Source of the DNA: Polycladomyces abyssicola
Lineage (GTDB): Bacteria; Bacillota; Bacilli; Thermoactinomycetales; JIR-001
Assembly: GCF_018326425.1 (NCBI RefSeq)
Contig: NZ_AP024601.1
Location: forward strand, 3,133,231-3,197,230
Length of the DNA: 64,000 bases
Direction: 5' to 3'
Made by a program: the position numbers and the translations under genes. The first letter of the stretch is position 1; each line of letters begins with the position of its first letter. A model generated the notes under the pieces. It did not search any database and was not told the origin of the DNA. It saw only the letters and a list, made by a program, of their open reading frames with translations. This document shows positions 1 through 8,741 of this stretch, in pieces.

Positions 1-1153
1 CCGCGCCCGTCATCGCCGACTTCCCACCAAGGGCGGAAGGCACGATCGCCACGTGGTCCCGGAAAACGGATATGACACGCCGTTTAGCGATGTCAGCGGC
101 AATCTCCACCATCTTGGGATACGCTCGGGGGATTTTTCCGCCGATGATCACTTTTTGGGGTTGAAAAGCGTTCACGATCCCGCTGATCCCAATGCCCAAA
201 ATGCGGGAAGTCTCCTCCACCACACGCTGAGTCAATGGATCTCCTTGTTGAAGCGCTTCCAAAACGAGTGAAAGTGTCAATGGTTCGTCTTGAGGATAAA
301 AGGACGAATCCGCCTCCCGTCGCAGTTCTTCACCGATCCGGCGGACCATCGCCAGCCCGGATGCCATTGCTTCCAGGCAACCATAGTTGCCGCAGTTACA
401 ACGTGGTCCGTCCAGATCAATGGTGCCATGGCCGATCTCGCCCGCACCGAACCGATTCCCCCTGTACAACTGCCCCCCGATGAGTATGCCTCCCCCGATC
501 CCTTCGCCCACCAAAATGTAGATCAAATGATTGACATCTTGTCCAGCGCCGAACCACTTTTCCCCCAACGCCGACACATTCGCGTCTTTTTCCAGCTTGA
601 CAGGCACACGCAGTTTCTCTTCCAATCGTTGTCGGAGAGGAAACACGCCCCACCGTGGAAGGTTGGGAGGATGAATCACTTCACCCGTCTCCTCATTGAT
701 GGGCCCCGGTGCGGATACCCCCACACCGAGGACTTTGTCATACACAATCCCCGCTTGTTTGACCAGTGATTCAATCAGATCGGCCACGGATTGCACATAG
801 TCTTCCGGTTCTCCGCTTGCAGGCGCATCCCTACGCGCCTGAGCGACAATTTGCGTCTCAAAGTTGAACAACGCTGCTTTAATATCATCCACCGACAAAT
901 CCACACCGATGACATAGAGCGCCTCTGAGTTCAGCTTGTACAACAACGGTTTCCGTCCGCCGCTGGATTTCCCCACACCACGAACGGAAAGAATGGAGGA
1001 ATGTAGCAATTCCTTCACTATGTTGGAGACTGCAGGGAACGTCAGCTGAGTTCGCTCTGCGATTTGCGCAATCGAGACCGGTCCGTTCTTGCGGATATAA
1101 TCGAGGATTTGTGTCTGATTCACTTGTTTGACCAGACGATGGTCTCCCCTCAA
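1..1153 (-). CDS. ROK-family transcriptional repressor (XylR/NagC type), 3' end cut off by the window
   Basis: The visible 384 residues have an N-terminal winged helix-turn-helix (about residues 15-60, with VSIAQIAERTQLTFPAVSN) followed by a ROK sugar-kinase-like domain. The ROK zinc signature is clear (GPRCNCGNYGCLE, about residues 245-260), and so is a glycine-rich sugar/ATP-binding stretch (GEGIGGGILIGG). Such proteins bind operators and release them on binding a sugar. The C-terminus runs off the left edge; ROK repressors are usually ~390-410 residues, so only 10-25 are missing. I chose the TTG at 1153 because AGGTG lies 7 bases upstream and the protein then begins MRGDHRLVKQVNQ like its relatives; an in-frame ATG at 1186 is the alternative. 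The sugar is not identifiable because the regulated genes are outside the window or unknown. Confidence 0.88.
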   Translation of the reverse strand, partial: MRGDHRLVKQVNQTQILDYIRKNGPVSIAQIAERTQLTFPAVSNIVKELLHSSILSVRGVGKSSGGRKPLLYKLNSEALYVIGVDLSVDDIKAALFNFETQIVAQARRDAPASGEPEDYVQSVADLIESLVKQAGIVYDKVLGVGVSAPGPINEETGEVIHPPNLPRWGVFPLRQRLEEKLRVPVKLEKDANVSALGEKWFGAGQDVNHLIYILVGEGIGGGILIGGQLYRGNRFGAGEIGHGTIDLDGPRCNCGNYGCLEAMASGLAMVRRIGEELRREADSSFYPQDEPLTLSLVLEALQQGDPLTQRVVEETSRILGIGISGIVNAFQPQKVIIGGKIPRAYPKMVEIAADIAKRRVISVFRDHVAIVPSALGGKSAMTGA

Positions 1154-1277
1154 TCTATAACACCTACACTTCTTTTCAAATATCATTAAATAAATCCTCT
1201 AAAATGGTATCTAACTCGTTCTTCGAACACTAGAAAATATCCTAAATCCACTTTGCACACACAAATTGAAACCAAAT

Positions 1278-1300
1278 CTTATTAAATAACATTTAATAAG
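1278..1300. promoter_or_regulatory. Perfect 10-bp inverted repeat, candidate ROK operator
   Basis: Half-sites CTTATTAAAT and ATTTAATAAG are separated by three bases (AAC). The site sits in a very A+T-rich stretch about 125 bases upstream of the ROK gene, between it and the divergent small gene at 1623. ROK repressors of the XylR type bind AT-rich palindromes of this size, so autoregulation or control of the divergent gene is plausible. That this protein binds here is inference. Confidence 0.5.
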
Positions 1301-1516
1301 CAATTATGATTATAACATAAAGAGAATTCATAACCAATATCCATTATTCTGATAATTAATCCCCAACGCTGAAGTCGTCCATTTCGATTTTAGTCTAGAT
1401 CCTACCTTACGGGTACCCGATCGCGAACTTGTAACCACGGGGGCATCCAGATTCACAAGTGGTCCTTCCCCACATCCCCCTCTGGAATTGTTCAAAAATT
1501 GTACAAATCATTTTCC

Positions 1517-1544
1517 TTTTCAACGAAAAAAAATCTATTATAAT
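1517..1544 (+). promoter_or_regulatory. Candidate sigma-A promoter of the 87-residue gene
   Basis: A perfect TATAAT (1539-1544) has a weak TTTTCA -35 (1517-1522) 16 bases upstream, about 80 bases before the start codon at 1623. The rest of the 1154-1622 gap holds only the palindrome at 1278 and AT-rich sequence; I see no other gene in it. Confidence 0.45.
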
Positions 1545-1622
1545 GAGGGTGTAATATTACCGTAATGTTTTTGTCACTCAAGCGAAATGAGACCGAATTT
1601 TTTATAAAGGAGGGGAGTCGCC

Positions 1623-1886
1623 ATGGCAAGTTATCGGGGAATATATGTGATGGGCGGTGCCAAAACTGGCCAACCCATGGATTGGCTTCAACCCGGAGAT
1701 GAAATCTCCCTTGTAACCGCCGGGAAAAACATCAAACTGTCCGTGAAAGACACCTACCGTTACGAAAATCGTCGGGTATACGTCACAGACCGTTTCGGCC
1801 TGATTTTTGCCGATGAATTGGTAGCTTATACTATGCCGGTATGGAATAAAAAAGCGTCCGTCCTCCGGAAGTCTGAAGCAATCTGA
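1623..1886 (+). CDS. Small hypothetical protein, 87 residues
   Basis: I do not recognise the family. The start is certain: AAAGGAGGGG lies 6 bases before the ATG. The protein is soluble, with an N-terminal GIYVMGG stretch and a predicted mostly beta composition (SLVTAGKNIKLSVKDTYRY, RRVYVTDRFGLIFADEL), and it has no signal peptide, cysteines or membrane segment. It might be a small beta-barrel fold, but I cannot assign one. It stands alone: the ROK gene is divergent, and a hairpin at 2009-2040 separates it from the cidA-like gene. Confidence 0.7.
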   Translation: MASYRGIYVMGGAKTGQPMDWLQPGDEISLVTAGKNIKLSVKDTYRYENRRVYVTDRFGLIFADELVAYTMPVWNKKASVLRKSEAI

Positions 1887-2008
1887 GCAGTATTTCCACT
1901 CCATACATCAGATGATCAGTTGTTTTTTTCGTAAGTTCCTGCCTGACTGTATGTCCGCGCTCGATAGGAGCATACCGATTTGCCAATTCGCCTGCCACGG
2001 AAACCACG

Positions 2009-2050
2009 AGCCGATTCCGCCGCCGATTCGGGAGTCGGCTTTTTCATTTT
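2009..2050 (+). terminator. Intrinsic terminator/attenuator in the cidA leader
   Basis: AGCCGATTC (2009-2017) pairs with GAGTCGGCT (2032-2040) with one G-U pair, followed by TTTTCATTTT. It either ends the 87-residue gene's transcript or, being only 34 bases before the next start codon, attenuates the cidAB-like transcript. Confidence 0.6.
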
Positions 2051-2073
2051 TGTATGGAGACGAGGTGACAGCA

Positions 2074-2445
2074 GTGAAAGTAATTCGCATTGCGGCACAA
2101 GTCTTGTTGATACATTCATTTTTTCTGATGGGAGCAGGATTCATCCAATTATCAGGGCTGCCGATCCCCGGCAATTTGGCCGGATTGGGCTTCCTGTTTA
2201 CAGCACTTTGTTTGGGGTGGATCAAAGTGTCATGGGTGGAGGAGGGCGCCCGTTGGCTGTTTGCGGAACTACTTCTTTTCTTTATCCCTTCCGCCGTTGG
2301 AATCGTGCAATATCCACAGGTGATCAGCATCCACGGCTGGCCTGTCTGGCTCACGATTGCGGTCGGCACCGTTTTCGTTATGGCTTGCACCGGCTTGCTG
2401 GCCGACCGGCTAAACCGGCGAAACCGGGAGGTGACAGAATCGTGA
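2074..2445 (+). CDS. CidA/LrgA family holin-like membrane protein
   Basis: This 123-residue protein of about four hydrophobic helices matches the CidA/LrgA holin-like family (usual length 120-150), with the typical GLPIPGNLAGLGFLF motif near residue 40 and an Arg-rich cytoplasmic tail. In Bacillales these proteins, paired with CidB/LrgB, modulate murein hydrolase activity and pyruvate/acetate-linked cell death. The start used is GTG 2074 with GAGGTG eight bases upstream; the frame is open further upstream but without a ribosome-binding site. The stop overlaps the next gene's GTG by four bases, so the pair is translationally coupled. Whether it is Cid-like (pro-lytic) or Lrg-like (anti-lytic) cannot be told from sequence. 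Confidence 0.85.
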   Translation: MKVIRIAAQVLLIHSFFLMGAGFIQLSGLPIPGNLAGLGFLFTALCLGWIKVSWVEEGARWLFAELLLFFIPSAVGIVQYPQVISIHGWPVWLTIAVGTVFVMACTGLLADRLNRRNREVTES

Positions 2446-3128
2446 CCGATTGGACAACGGCCGCCGGCCTGTTGGGTACTGTTGCCCTTTATGCCGTTTG
2501 CAAATGGGGGTATCGCCGCAAGCCGATCATCTGGCTGTCACCGGTGGTGGTGACACCGCTCATCCTGATCGTATGGCTGAAAGGGTGGGGAATCCCCTAC
2601 GCACAATACCATCAGGGGACGAAATGGCTGACCGACCTGTTACAACCGGCCACCGTCGCCTTCGCCGTCCCCATGTACCGATATCTCCCGATTTTGAAAA
2701 AGCACGGACGGGTGATCATTACCAGTGTGGGGGTCGGAACGTTTGCCGCCATCATTTCCACCCTGTACCTGTCCGTTGTAGTCAGGATCGACCGGATGAT
2801 CACCCTGAGCCTGATCCCCCGGTCCGTCACCACCCCCATTGCGATGGAAGCGGCTAAGATCGTGGGAGGCGTACCCTCTCTCACTGCGGCATTCGTCATC
2901 GTCACAGGCGTCATCGGCTATGTCAGTGCCCCATATCTCATCCGCTTGCTGCACATCCGAAACCCGATCGCACAAGGCGTGATGATCGGTACAGCCGCAC
3001 ACGGCATCGGTACATCCAAGGCGTTTGAGCTGGATGAGCAAGTAGGCACCGTCTCCAGCCTGTCGATGATCGTAGCCGGTTTGGTGACGGTGGCCATACT
3101 GCAGATAGGAAAAGGGTGGTTTTTTTGA
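2442..3128 (+). CDS. CidB/LrgB family membrane protein
   Basis: The 228 residues form about seven membrane segments with family landmarks: SVTTPIAME (about residues 125-135) and the C-terminal GTAAHGIGTSKAFE motif. It is the obligate partner of the upstream CidA-like protein, and the two are thought to act together in the membrane. The start GTG 2442 is preceded by GGGAGGTG and overlaps the upstream stop. The C-terminus lies only 43 bases from the end of the convergent glcF gene. Confidence 0.87.
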   Translation: MTDWTTAAGLLGTVALYAVCKWGYRRKPIIWLSPVVVTPLILIVWLKGWGIPYAQYHQGTKWLTDLLQPATVAFAVPMYRYLPILKKHGRVIITSVGVGTFAAIISTLYLSVVVRIDRMITLSLIPRSVTTPIAMEAAKIVGGVPSLTAAFVIVTGVIGYVSAPYLIRLLHIRNPIAQGVMIGTAAHGIGTSKAFELDEQVGTVSSLSMIVAGLVTVAILQIGKGWFF

Positions 3129-3171
3129 ACAGCGGGGGTTTTAAAGGAGAGGTGACGCCATTTTTCTCATT

Positions 3172-4503
3172 TCATTCCACCGCCTCCATGAGTAAATCCA
3201 CCAGATGGACAGCGTGCATGCGTTGTTCCAGACCCGCCCGGCGGATTCCCCATTTCATTTGCAGGAGGCATCCCGGATTGGAGGTGACGAGAATATCGGC
3301 CTCCGTGTTTTTGACATGGGTCATTTTTTCGTCCAAGATTTGTTTTGACATCTCCGGCTGGGTCAGGTTATAAATACCGGCCGACCCGCAACAGCGGTCC
3401 GATTCGAACAGTTCCACATACGTTATCCCCGGTATCCGGCGCAATATATTCCGGGGTTGGGTGACATGCATCCCGTTTCGCAAGTGACAGGAATCCTGAT
3501 AGGTCACCCGACGTTGCAATCGCTTCAACGGGAGATCATCGATCACATCCGCGACGAGTTGGCTGATGTCACGCACCCGTTCGGAGAACCATCGGGCATC
3601 CTCCTCCATCCGCACGTCCCCCTGAAAATGATGGGCGTATTCCACCAGCATGGCTCCGCAGCCGCCTGCGTTGGAGACGATCCAATCCACTTTCGCTTCC
3701 CGGAAAGCCCCAATGTTATCGCAAGCCAATCGTTTGGCCGTTTCGACTTCTCCGGCATGGGCATGCAATGCTCCGCAACACCGCTGTTTATCAGGGATGA
3801 CCACTTCGTAACCCGCCTTGACCAGTAACCGGGCCGTATTGCAATTGGTTTCCGTAAAAAGCACATCCATGATACAACCGCGGAACAGTCCTACCCTCCC
3901 CTTCGGCGTCCCTTCAGGTCGGATGATTTCTCCCAACTGCTCGCGAACCCCTTTGGACGATGCAAGCGGCATCACGGCTTCCATCTCCCGAATGTGCTCC
4001 GGGAACAAACGCATCAACCCGCTTCGCTGTACCAACCACCCAACTCCCCAACGCTGGTAGAGGGCCAACCACCAACCGAGCGTGCGGAGTCGATGCTGAT
4101 AAGGAAAAAGGTGCTCGAAAAACAGCTTCCGCAATCCCCGGACGATCCGGGACGACGGCTCGCGAAGAGCGATGCCGGCTCGTGCCTGTTCCAGAACGCG
4201 GCCGTACTGTACTCCCGCCGGGCACGCGGTCTCACAAGCCCGGCAGCCCAGACACAAATTCATCTGGTCGGCAAATGCCTTATCCGGTTCCATCATCCCA
4301 TCTGCCACCGCTTTCATCAAGGCGAGGCGGCCGCGTGGAGAAGCCTGTTCCAATCCTGTTTCCCGATATGTCGGACAGGCCGGCAAGCAAAATCCACAGC
4401 GCATGCAATGGGTCAACTCATCCTGATCCAATGTCTTTCGCAAATATTCGCCCACCTGTGCCCACGATTCCCGATCGATTGGTTTCTCCCCCACCGGTTT
4501 CAC
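3172..4503 (-). CDS. glcF: Glycolate oxidase iron-sulfur subunit GlcF
   Basis: The protein (443 residues, GTG start) has two N-terminal 4Fe-4S motifs (CMRCGFCLPACP near 33 and CLGCRACETACP near 83) and two C-terminal cysteine-rich CCG domains (SNAGGCGAML and SNPGCLLQM; also CCGALHAH and CCGSAG). With GlcD it makes a membrane-associated flavoprotein/iron-sulfur complex oxidising glycolate (or D-lactate) to glyoxylate and passing electrons to the quinone pool. Its start overlaps the glcD stop by four bases, so it is the second gene of a glcDF operon. No separate GlcE is present, as is usual in Bacillales. Confidence 0.92.
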   Translation of the reverse strand: MKPVGEKPIDRESWAQVGEYLRKTLDQDELTHCMRCGFCLPACPTYRETGLEQASPRGRLALMKAVADGMMEPDKAFADQMNLCLGCRACETACPAGVQYGRVLEQARAGIALREPSSRIVRGLRKLFFEHLFPYQHRLRTLGWWLALYQRWGVGWLVQRSGLMRLFPEHIREMEAVMPLASSKGVREQLGEIIRPEGTPKGRVGLFRGCIMDVLFTETNCNTARLLVKAGYEVVIPDKQRCCGALHAHAGEVETAKRLACDNIGAFREAKVDWIVSNAGGCGAMLVEYAHHFQGDVRMEEDARWFSERVRDISQLVADVIDDLPLKRLQRRVTYQDSCHLRNGMHVTQPRNILRRIPGITYVELFESDRCCGSAGIYNLTQPEMSKQILDEKMTHVKNTEADILVTSNPGCLLQMKWGIRRAGLEQRMHAVHLVDLLMEAVE

Positions 4504-5909
4504 GTGATCACCACCCTCCTCCGCGTCTCTTTGGAGAACATTTTTCCAGGGTTGAGCAATCCGTCGGGGTCAAACGCCCGTTTGATCCCTTTCATCACTT
4601 CGATCCCGGATTTCCCCACTTTCCACTCCAAAAACGGTGCCTTAGCCAGTCCCACCCCGTGTTCACCAGTGATCGTCCCGCCCAAGCGGATCGCCGCATC
4701 AAAAATTTCCTCAAACGCTTTTTCCACCCGTTCGATTTCTTCCCGGTCCCGTGCATCAGTCATACAAGTGGGATGGAGGTTGCCGTCACCGGCGTGGCCG
4801 AATGTGCAGATCTGCAATCCGTACTTTTCCTTGATCCGATTGATCTGTTCCACCATCGGCGCGATCGCTGCCCTCGGAACGGTGGCGTCCTCCAGGATCG
4901 TGGTCGGACGCAATCGGGCGAGTGCGGACAAGGCACTCCTTCGCGCCGACATCAACTGCACCTCTTCCTCCCTCGACTGCGCCACCTGCACATGAGCCGC
5001 TTTTGCTTGCCGGCAAATCTCCGCGATCCGCTCAATATCCCGTTCCACAACCGATGTGGGACCATCCTGTTCGATCAGCAGGATGGCAGCCATATCAGCC
5101 GGAAGCCCGATCTTGGCGTAATCTTCGATAACTCGAATAGTCCCTTGGTCCAAAAACTCCAGCGTACAAGGTATGATGCGTTCGGCGATGATTTGCGATA
5201 CCGTCCGCGCAGCTGCGTACAAATCGGTGAAATGCGCCACCATCACGCGACGGTCTTCGGGAAGAGGCAACAATTTCACCGTGGCCTCGGTGATGATCGC
5301 CAATGTGCCCTCGGAACCCACCAACAATTTGGTCAAATCGTAACCGGCCACATCCTTGGTCAACTTTCCTCCGGTACGCAGAATGTCCCCCGATGGCAAC
5401 ACTGCTTCCAGGCCGATCACGTAGTCCTTGGTCGTACCGTACTTTAACCCACGCAAGCCACCGGCACACTCCGCGATATTGCCACCAAGCGTGGATACGT
5501 GCATACTGCCGGGATCGGGCGGGTAAAAGAGACCGATCCGTTCCACCGCTTCATGCAACTGTTTGGTAATCAACCCAGGTTGGAATGTGGCGGTCAAGTT
5601 ATCTTGGTCGATTTCGATGAGTCGGTTCATTTTGGTCATCACCATAACCAGTCCACCTCCCACCGGCACGGTTCCCGCACTCAGATTACTGCCCGAACCG
5701 CGACCGACGATGGGGATGCGATGACGGGAGGCGATTTTCATGATCGCCTGCACTTCTTCGGTACTTTCCGGAAATACCACCCCGTCCGGCATCGCTTGGT
5801 ACATCGGCGTGGCGTCATAAGAATATGCCAAGCGGGACTCAGGATCGTCCCGTACGTCATCCGGTCCCACCACTGCCTGCAACTCTCGTTTCACTTCGCT
5901 TGACAGCAT
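4500..5909 (-). CDS. glcD: Glycolate oxidase FAD subunit GlcD
   Basis: The 469-residue protein is an FAD-linked oxidase of the vanillyl-alcohol-oxidase fold. The PP-type FAD-binding domain carries IVGRGSGSNLSAGTVPVGGG (about 75-95) and DPGSMHVSTLGGNIAECAGG (about 130-150), and the C-terminal cap carries FGHAGDGNLHP and GEHGVGLAK. It oxidises glycolate or D-lactate. I prefer ATG 5909, preceded by AGGAG nine bases upstream; the frame stays open 18 codons further to 5963 without a ribosome-binding site. The gene leads the glcD-glcF operon and is divergent from the lipoprotein gene at 6124. Confidence 0.92.
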   Translation of the reverse strand: MLSSEVKRELQAVVGPDDVRDDPESRLAYSYDATPMYQAMPDGVVFPESTEEVQAIMKIASRHRIPIVGRGSGSNLSAGTVPVGGGLVMVMTKMNRLIEIDQDNLTATFQPGLITKQLHEAVERIGLFYPPDPGSMHVSTLGGNIAECAGGLRGLKYGTTKDYVIGLEAVLPSGDILRTGGKLTKDVAGYDLTKLLVGSEGTLAIITEATVKLLPLPEDRRVMVAHFTDLYAAARTVSQIIAERIIPCTLEFLDQGTIRVIEDYAKIGLPADMAAILLIEQDGPTSVVERDIERIAEICRQAKAAHVQVAQSREEEVQLMSARRSALSALARLRPTTILEDATVPRAAIAPMVEQINRIKEKYGLQICTFGHAGDGNLHPTCMTDARDREEIERVEKAFEEIFDAAIRLGGTITGEHGVGLAKAPFLEWKVGKSGIEVMKGIKRAFDPDGLLNPGKMFSKETRRRVVIT

Positions 5910-6123
5910 CTGGTCGCTCTCCTCTACTCTGTGTAAGTAAACAAAACTATAGATAATCAACATACTGTTACCTATATTTTAATATATCTGACCATTTGAT
6001 CACCATTCTATCCGTTCAGTTATGCCTTAAAGTGTGACTTTTCTTTTTGTTTTCACTGGTAATAGTTGAAAGAATAATAGTATGATAGAAAAGTAGCACT
6101 TATCCATAGAAAGGAGAAAACGG

Positions 6124-7053
6124 ATGAACATCAAGTGGCGCACACTTCTGTCGCTCACATTGATTGTCGTTCTGCTCACGGGATGCAGTGCCATCATGAA
6201 CGGCGTGGCCCAAGTGGCTGCCGTGAAACCGCAACCGAAAAAGCTGACGATGGAAGAAGTGCTGTCCAAAGCAGAACAGCATTTGAATCAAAACGGTGCC
6301 CGTTATCAAGTTTCCACCTACCTCAATATGCATTTTAAAGGGCCGAAAGCCTTACATGAGGAAAATGGAGAGTTCTCCAGTACACTCAAATTTCAGGGCA
6401 ATACCGACATGAGCAATGATCCTCGGTCTTTTTACGCGGAAGGGACATTTTACGCCAAAAGCATCGAAGGATTTAACGAAAAAAAAGACGAAGAGCCTAT
6501 CAAAGTGTTTCACGATGGAGAACGTCTCTATATGGGTAGTGAAGAGGATTGGCGAACAATAATGGATAATTCTGACAATCCAACTCGGGGAATTTTCCCC
6601 CATCCCGCATTTCCGCTTCACAAAATGGATGATTTGTCCGGACAATGGGCTGCATGGAAAAAAAGCAAAATGATCCAAATGACCGAAACGGATCAAGCCT
6701 ACATCATCGAACTGAAATTGGACGAAAATGCGGATATGGCCGCACAAGATGCGTATCTGAATGACGTGAAACCGTATATCGACAAAATGAAAGAGGAAAT
6801 CGGCGAAGACGCGAAAGAGCACCGCTTCAAAAGTTTGACCCAAACCATCACCATCGACAAAAACACATTTGTACCCAAGGAAATGACGTACGAACTGCAT
6901 GCCGTTTTGCCGTTGGAAGCTGACAACGGTGTCAGTGCAAAAGTAAACTTCATTCACCGGTTTGAAGCCACCTGGAAAGGTAAACACCCTGGGAAAATCC
7001 AGGTTCCTGAAGATGTGAAAAACAACGCGGAAGAAGTAACGGATATCTGGTGA
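6124..7053 (+). CDS. Secreted lipoprotein of unknown function (309 residues)
   Basis: A type II signal peptide is plain: a Lys/Arg start, a hydrophobic core and the lipobox LLTGC (Cys20). The mature part is rich in charged residues and beta strands, with a pattern of long strands (STLKFQGNTDMSNDPRSFYAEGTF, PKEMTYELHAVLPL) similar in style to LolA/LppX-like lipoproteins of the Bacillales DUF6612 kind; that grouping is a guess. Anchoring to the outer face of the membrane is expected. AAGGAG lies 6-7 bases before the ATG. It appears monocistronic. Confidence 0.75.
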   Translation: MNIKWRTLLSLTLIVVLLTGCSAIMNGVAQVAAVKPQPKKLTMEEVLSKAEQHLNQNGARYQVSTYLNMHFKGPKALHEENGEFSSTLKFQGNTDMSNDPRSFYAEGTFYAKSIEGFNEKKDEEPIKVFHDGERLYMGSEEDWRTIMDNSDNPTRGIFPHPAFPLHKMDDLSGQWAAWKKSKMIQMTETDQAYIIELKLDENADMAAQDAYLNDVKPYIDKMKEEIGEDAKEHRFKSLTQTITIDKNTFVPKEMTYELHAVLPLEADNGVSAKVNFIHRFEATWKGKHPGKIQVPEDVKNNAEEVTDIW

Positions 7054-7099
7054 TAATGGTAAGTCCGCTAAGGTATGTCTGACTCATTCACAACACTGC

Positions 7100-7143
7100 G
7101 GGTGTGCCTTTTCCAGAGGTCAGCGAGAAGGAAAAGGCCACCC
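7100..7143 (+). terminator. Long hairpin between the lipoprotein and VOC genes
   Basis: GGGTG and GCCTTTTCC pair with GGAAAAGGC and CACCC across a single bulged T (14 paired bases, 15-base loop). There is no U-tract after it, so it may be an mRNA-end stabiliser rather than an intrinsic terminator. Confidence 0.4.
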
Positions 7144-7167
7144 GACTCATAAAAAAGGGGGATATTC

Positions 7168-7554
7168 ATGGCGGTACGTAAAATCGAACACGTGGGTATC
7201 ATGGTAAAGGACCTGGAGAAATCCATCGCCTTTTATCGTGAGGTGATCGGGTTGGAACTCATTTCGACATTGACGCATACGAACGAATCCTTGAAATTGG
7301 CTTTCCTTGGTTTTCCCGGAGCGAAAGAAACACAGGTGGAACTGATTCAAGGCTACAATGACCAACTGCCGCAAGAGGGAAAAGTCCACCATCTCGCATT
7401 TACGGTGGACGATATCGAAAAGGAATGGGACAGACTGAAACAATTGGACATTTCCTTCATTGATGACGAGATCATCACGTTGCCCAACGGCAGCAAATAT
7501 TTCTTCTTTCATGGACCGGACGGTGAATGGATCGAATTCTTTGCGCCCGCCTGA
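7168..7554 (+). CDS. VOC (glyoxalase/dioxygenase) superfamily protein
   Basis: The 128 residues form one VOC module: two beta-alpha-beta-beta-beta repeats beginning KIEHVGIMVKDLEKSIAFY and VHHLAFTVDDIEKEW. Metal-ligand candidates are His8, Glu59 and a late Glu in GEWIEFFAP, as in methylmalonyl-CoA epimerase or lactoylglutathione lyase. The exact reaction is not assignable; the pattern with an E at the end of the last strand is also found in lyases of methylglyoxal detoxification. AAAGGGGG lies 7 bases before the ATG. Confidence 0.85.
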   Translation: MAVRKIEHVGIMVKDLEKSIAFYREVIGLELISTLTHTNESLKLAFLGFPGAKETQVELIQGYNDQLPQEGKVHHLAFTVDDIEKEWDRLKQLDISFIDDEIITLPNGSKYFFFHGPDGEWIEFFAPA

Positions 7555-7617
7555 TCGAACAACCAAACACACCCTCTCATTCAATTGCCGGACGGGTAGA
7601 ATTATACCTCAAACCAA

Positions 7618-8559
7618 TCAGCCAGGTGTCGTAGATCTGAAGCGTACTCCTTGAGCGTCTTGGGACACCCGGTCCGGCTGTCCCCGCAGATACCAGGCGA
7701 TACCACCAATGGTCAACGCACAGCCGAGGATCTGAACCGTCGTCGCCGGCTCGCCCAAGAGCCAGAAAGCCAGCAAAATCGCTCCCACCGGCTCACCCAG
7801 GATCGCCGTCTCGATCGTGACCGCCCCGACAAACTTCAGCAACCAGTTAAAGAGTACATGCCCGAACACCGTAGGCACCAGCGACAGAAGCAGGAAAATC
7901 CCCCACTCCCGGTAGGGCCAATCAAACAGCGGCACCCCATCAGCCAGATTTATCGCCATCAGGAGAAGAGAGGCAACGCCGAACACAGTAAAGCTGTAAA
8001 TCGTTGAGGACAGCTTGTTTCTGAGCTGCTCACCGATCAGCATATGAATGGCGACTGACAATGCGCCGAACGCAGACAACAGATCGCCGATCCAAGCCGT
8101 CTTGCCCACCTGCAGGTCGGCTCCGGCTACCATTACAGACCCCACCAGAGCCAGTCCCATGCCGCTGAGCGCGACGTGGCCGAACCGCTGACGAAAAACC
8201 AGAAATGCCCCCAGAGCGGTGAACAAGGGCGCTGTGTTGAGGAGTACCATCGAGCTGGCCACACTGGTATAGCGGAATGAGGAAATCCACCCCCAGAAGT
8301 GAAGCCCAAGAAACACCCCGGACAAGATAAGCCATCCCCACTCCTTACGGCTGAGCGTGGTCCAATCGCTACGGCGTTTCCACACCCAAGGAAGCATCAG
8401 CACCATGGTGATCAGCAGCCGGTTCATGCCCAGCACCCCTGCCGGCGCGTCAGACCATTTGATGAAAATGGCGGAAAAAGACACCGCCACCACTCCGACA
8501 GTCAAAAGCAGCACCCTTAACAGGGGCGACAACGCTTTCGATTCCATGCTTTCGTCCAT
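7618..8559 (-). CDS. EamA/DMT-family membrane transporter
   Basis: The 313-residue protein has ten hydrophobic helices arranged as two EamA repeats (SFSAIFIKWSDAPAGVLGMNR in the first; TVFGHVLFNWLLKFVGA and LGEPVGAILLAFWLLGEP in the second). These are drug/metabolite exporters or importers; the substrate is unknown. I take ATG 8559 (GGGAGAG five bases upstream). An in-frame ATG at 8607 also has a fair site (AGGGTG), and the frame is open to 8646. A hairpin with a T-run lies inside this upstream stretch. Confidence 0.85.
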   Translation of the reverse strand: MDESMESKALSPLLRVLLLTVGVVAVSFSAIFIKWSDAPAGVLGMNRLLITMVLMLPWVWKRRSDWTTLSRKEWGWLILSGVFLGLHFWGWISSFRYTSVASSMVLLNTAPLFTALGAFLVFRQRFGHVALSGMGLALVGSVMVAGADLQVGKTAWIGDLLSAFGALSVAIHMLIGEQLRNKLSSTIYSFTVFGVASLLLMAINLADGVPLFDWPYREWGIFLLLSLVPTVFGHVLFNWLLKFVGAVTIETAILGEPVGAILLAFWLLGEPATTVQILGCALTIGGIAWYLRGQPDRVSQDAQGVRFRSTTPG

Positions 8560-8579
8560 GACTCTCTCCCTTTCCACAG

Positions 8580-8604
8580 AAAAAAGGCTCCCAAACAAGA
8601 GCCT
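8580..8604 (-). terminator. Hairpin with T-run 20 bases before the EamA start
   Basis: On the minus strand AGGCTC, an 8-base loop and GAGCCT are followed by six T. It could end read-through from the oppA-like gene or act as an attenuator for the transporter gene. Confidence 0.5.
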
Positions 8605-8741
8605 CATTTCTTCACCCTGAGAATATTTCTGCACACGGACATACATGTTTACCTGTCAGTATACCACCATATCACAAAAAAGTATATCGCCCTGAAGATC
8701 TTCCCGGGTTGCTCGAATGTAAATCATCGTGGATTCCTTAT

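Noticed and set aside
1890..2073. Known riboswitch in the cidA leader
   Set aside because: I compared it by eye with TPP, SAM, preQ1, glmS, fluoride, ZTP, guanidine and c-di-AMP cores and saw no match; only the terminator hairpin is supported.
7100..7143. Intrinsic terminator of the lipoprotein gene
   Set aside because: The stem is strong but no U-tract follows, so it is listed only as a hairpin.
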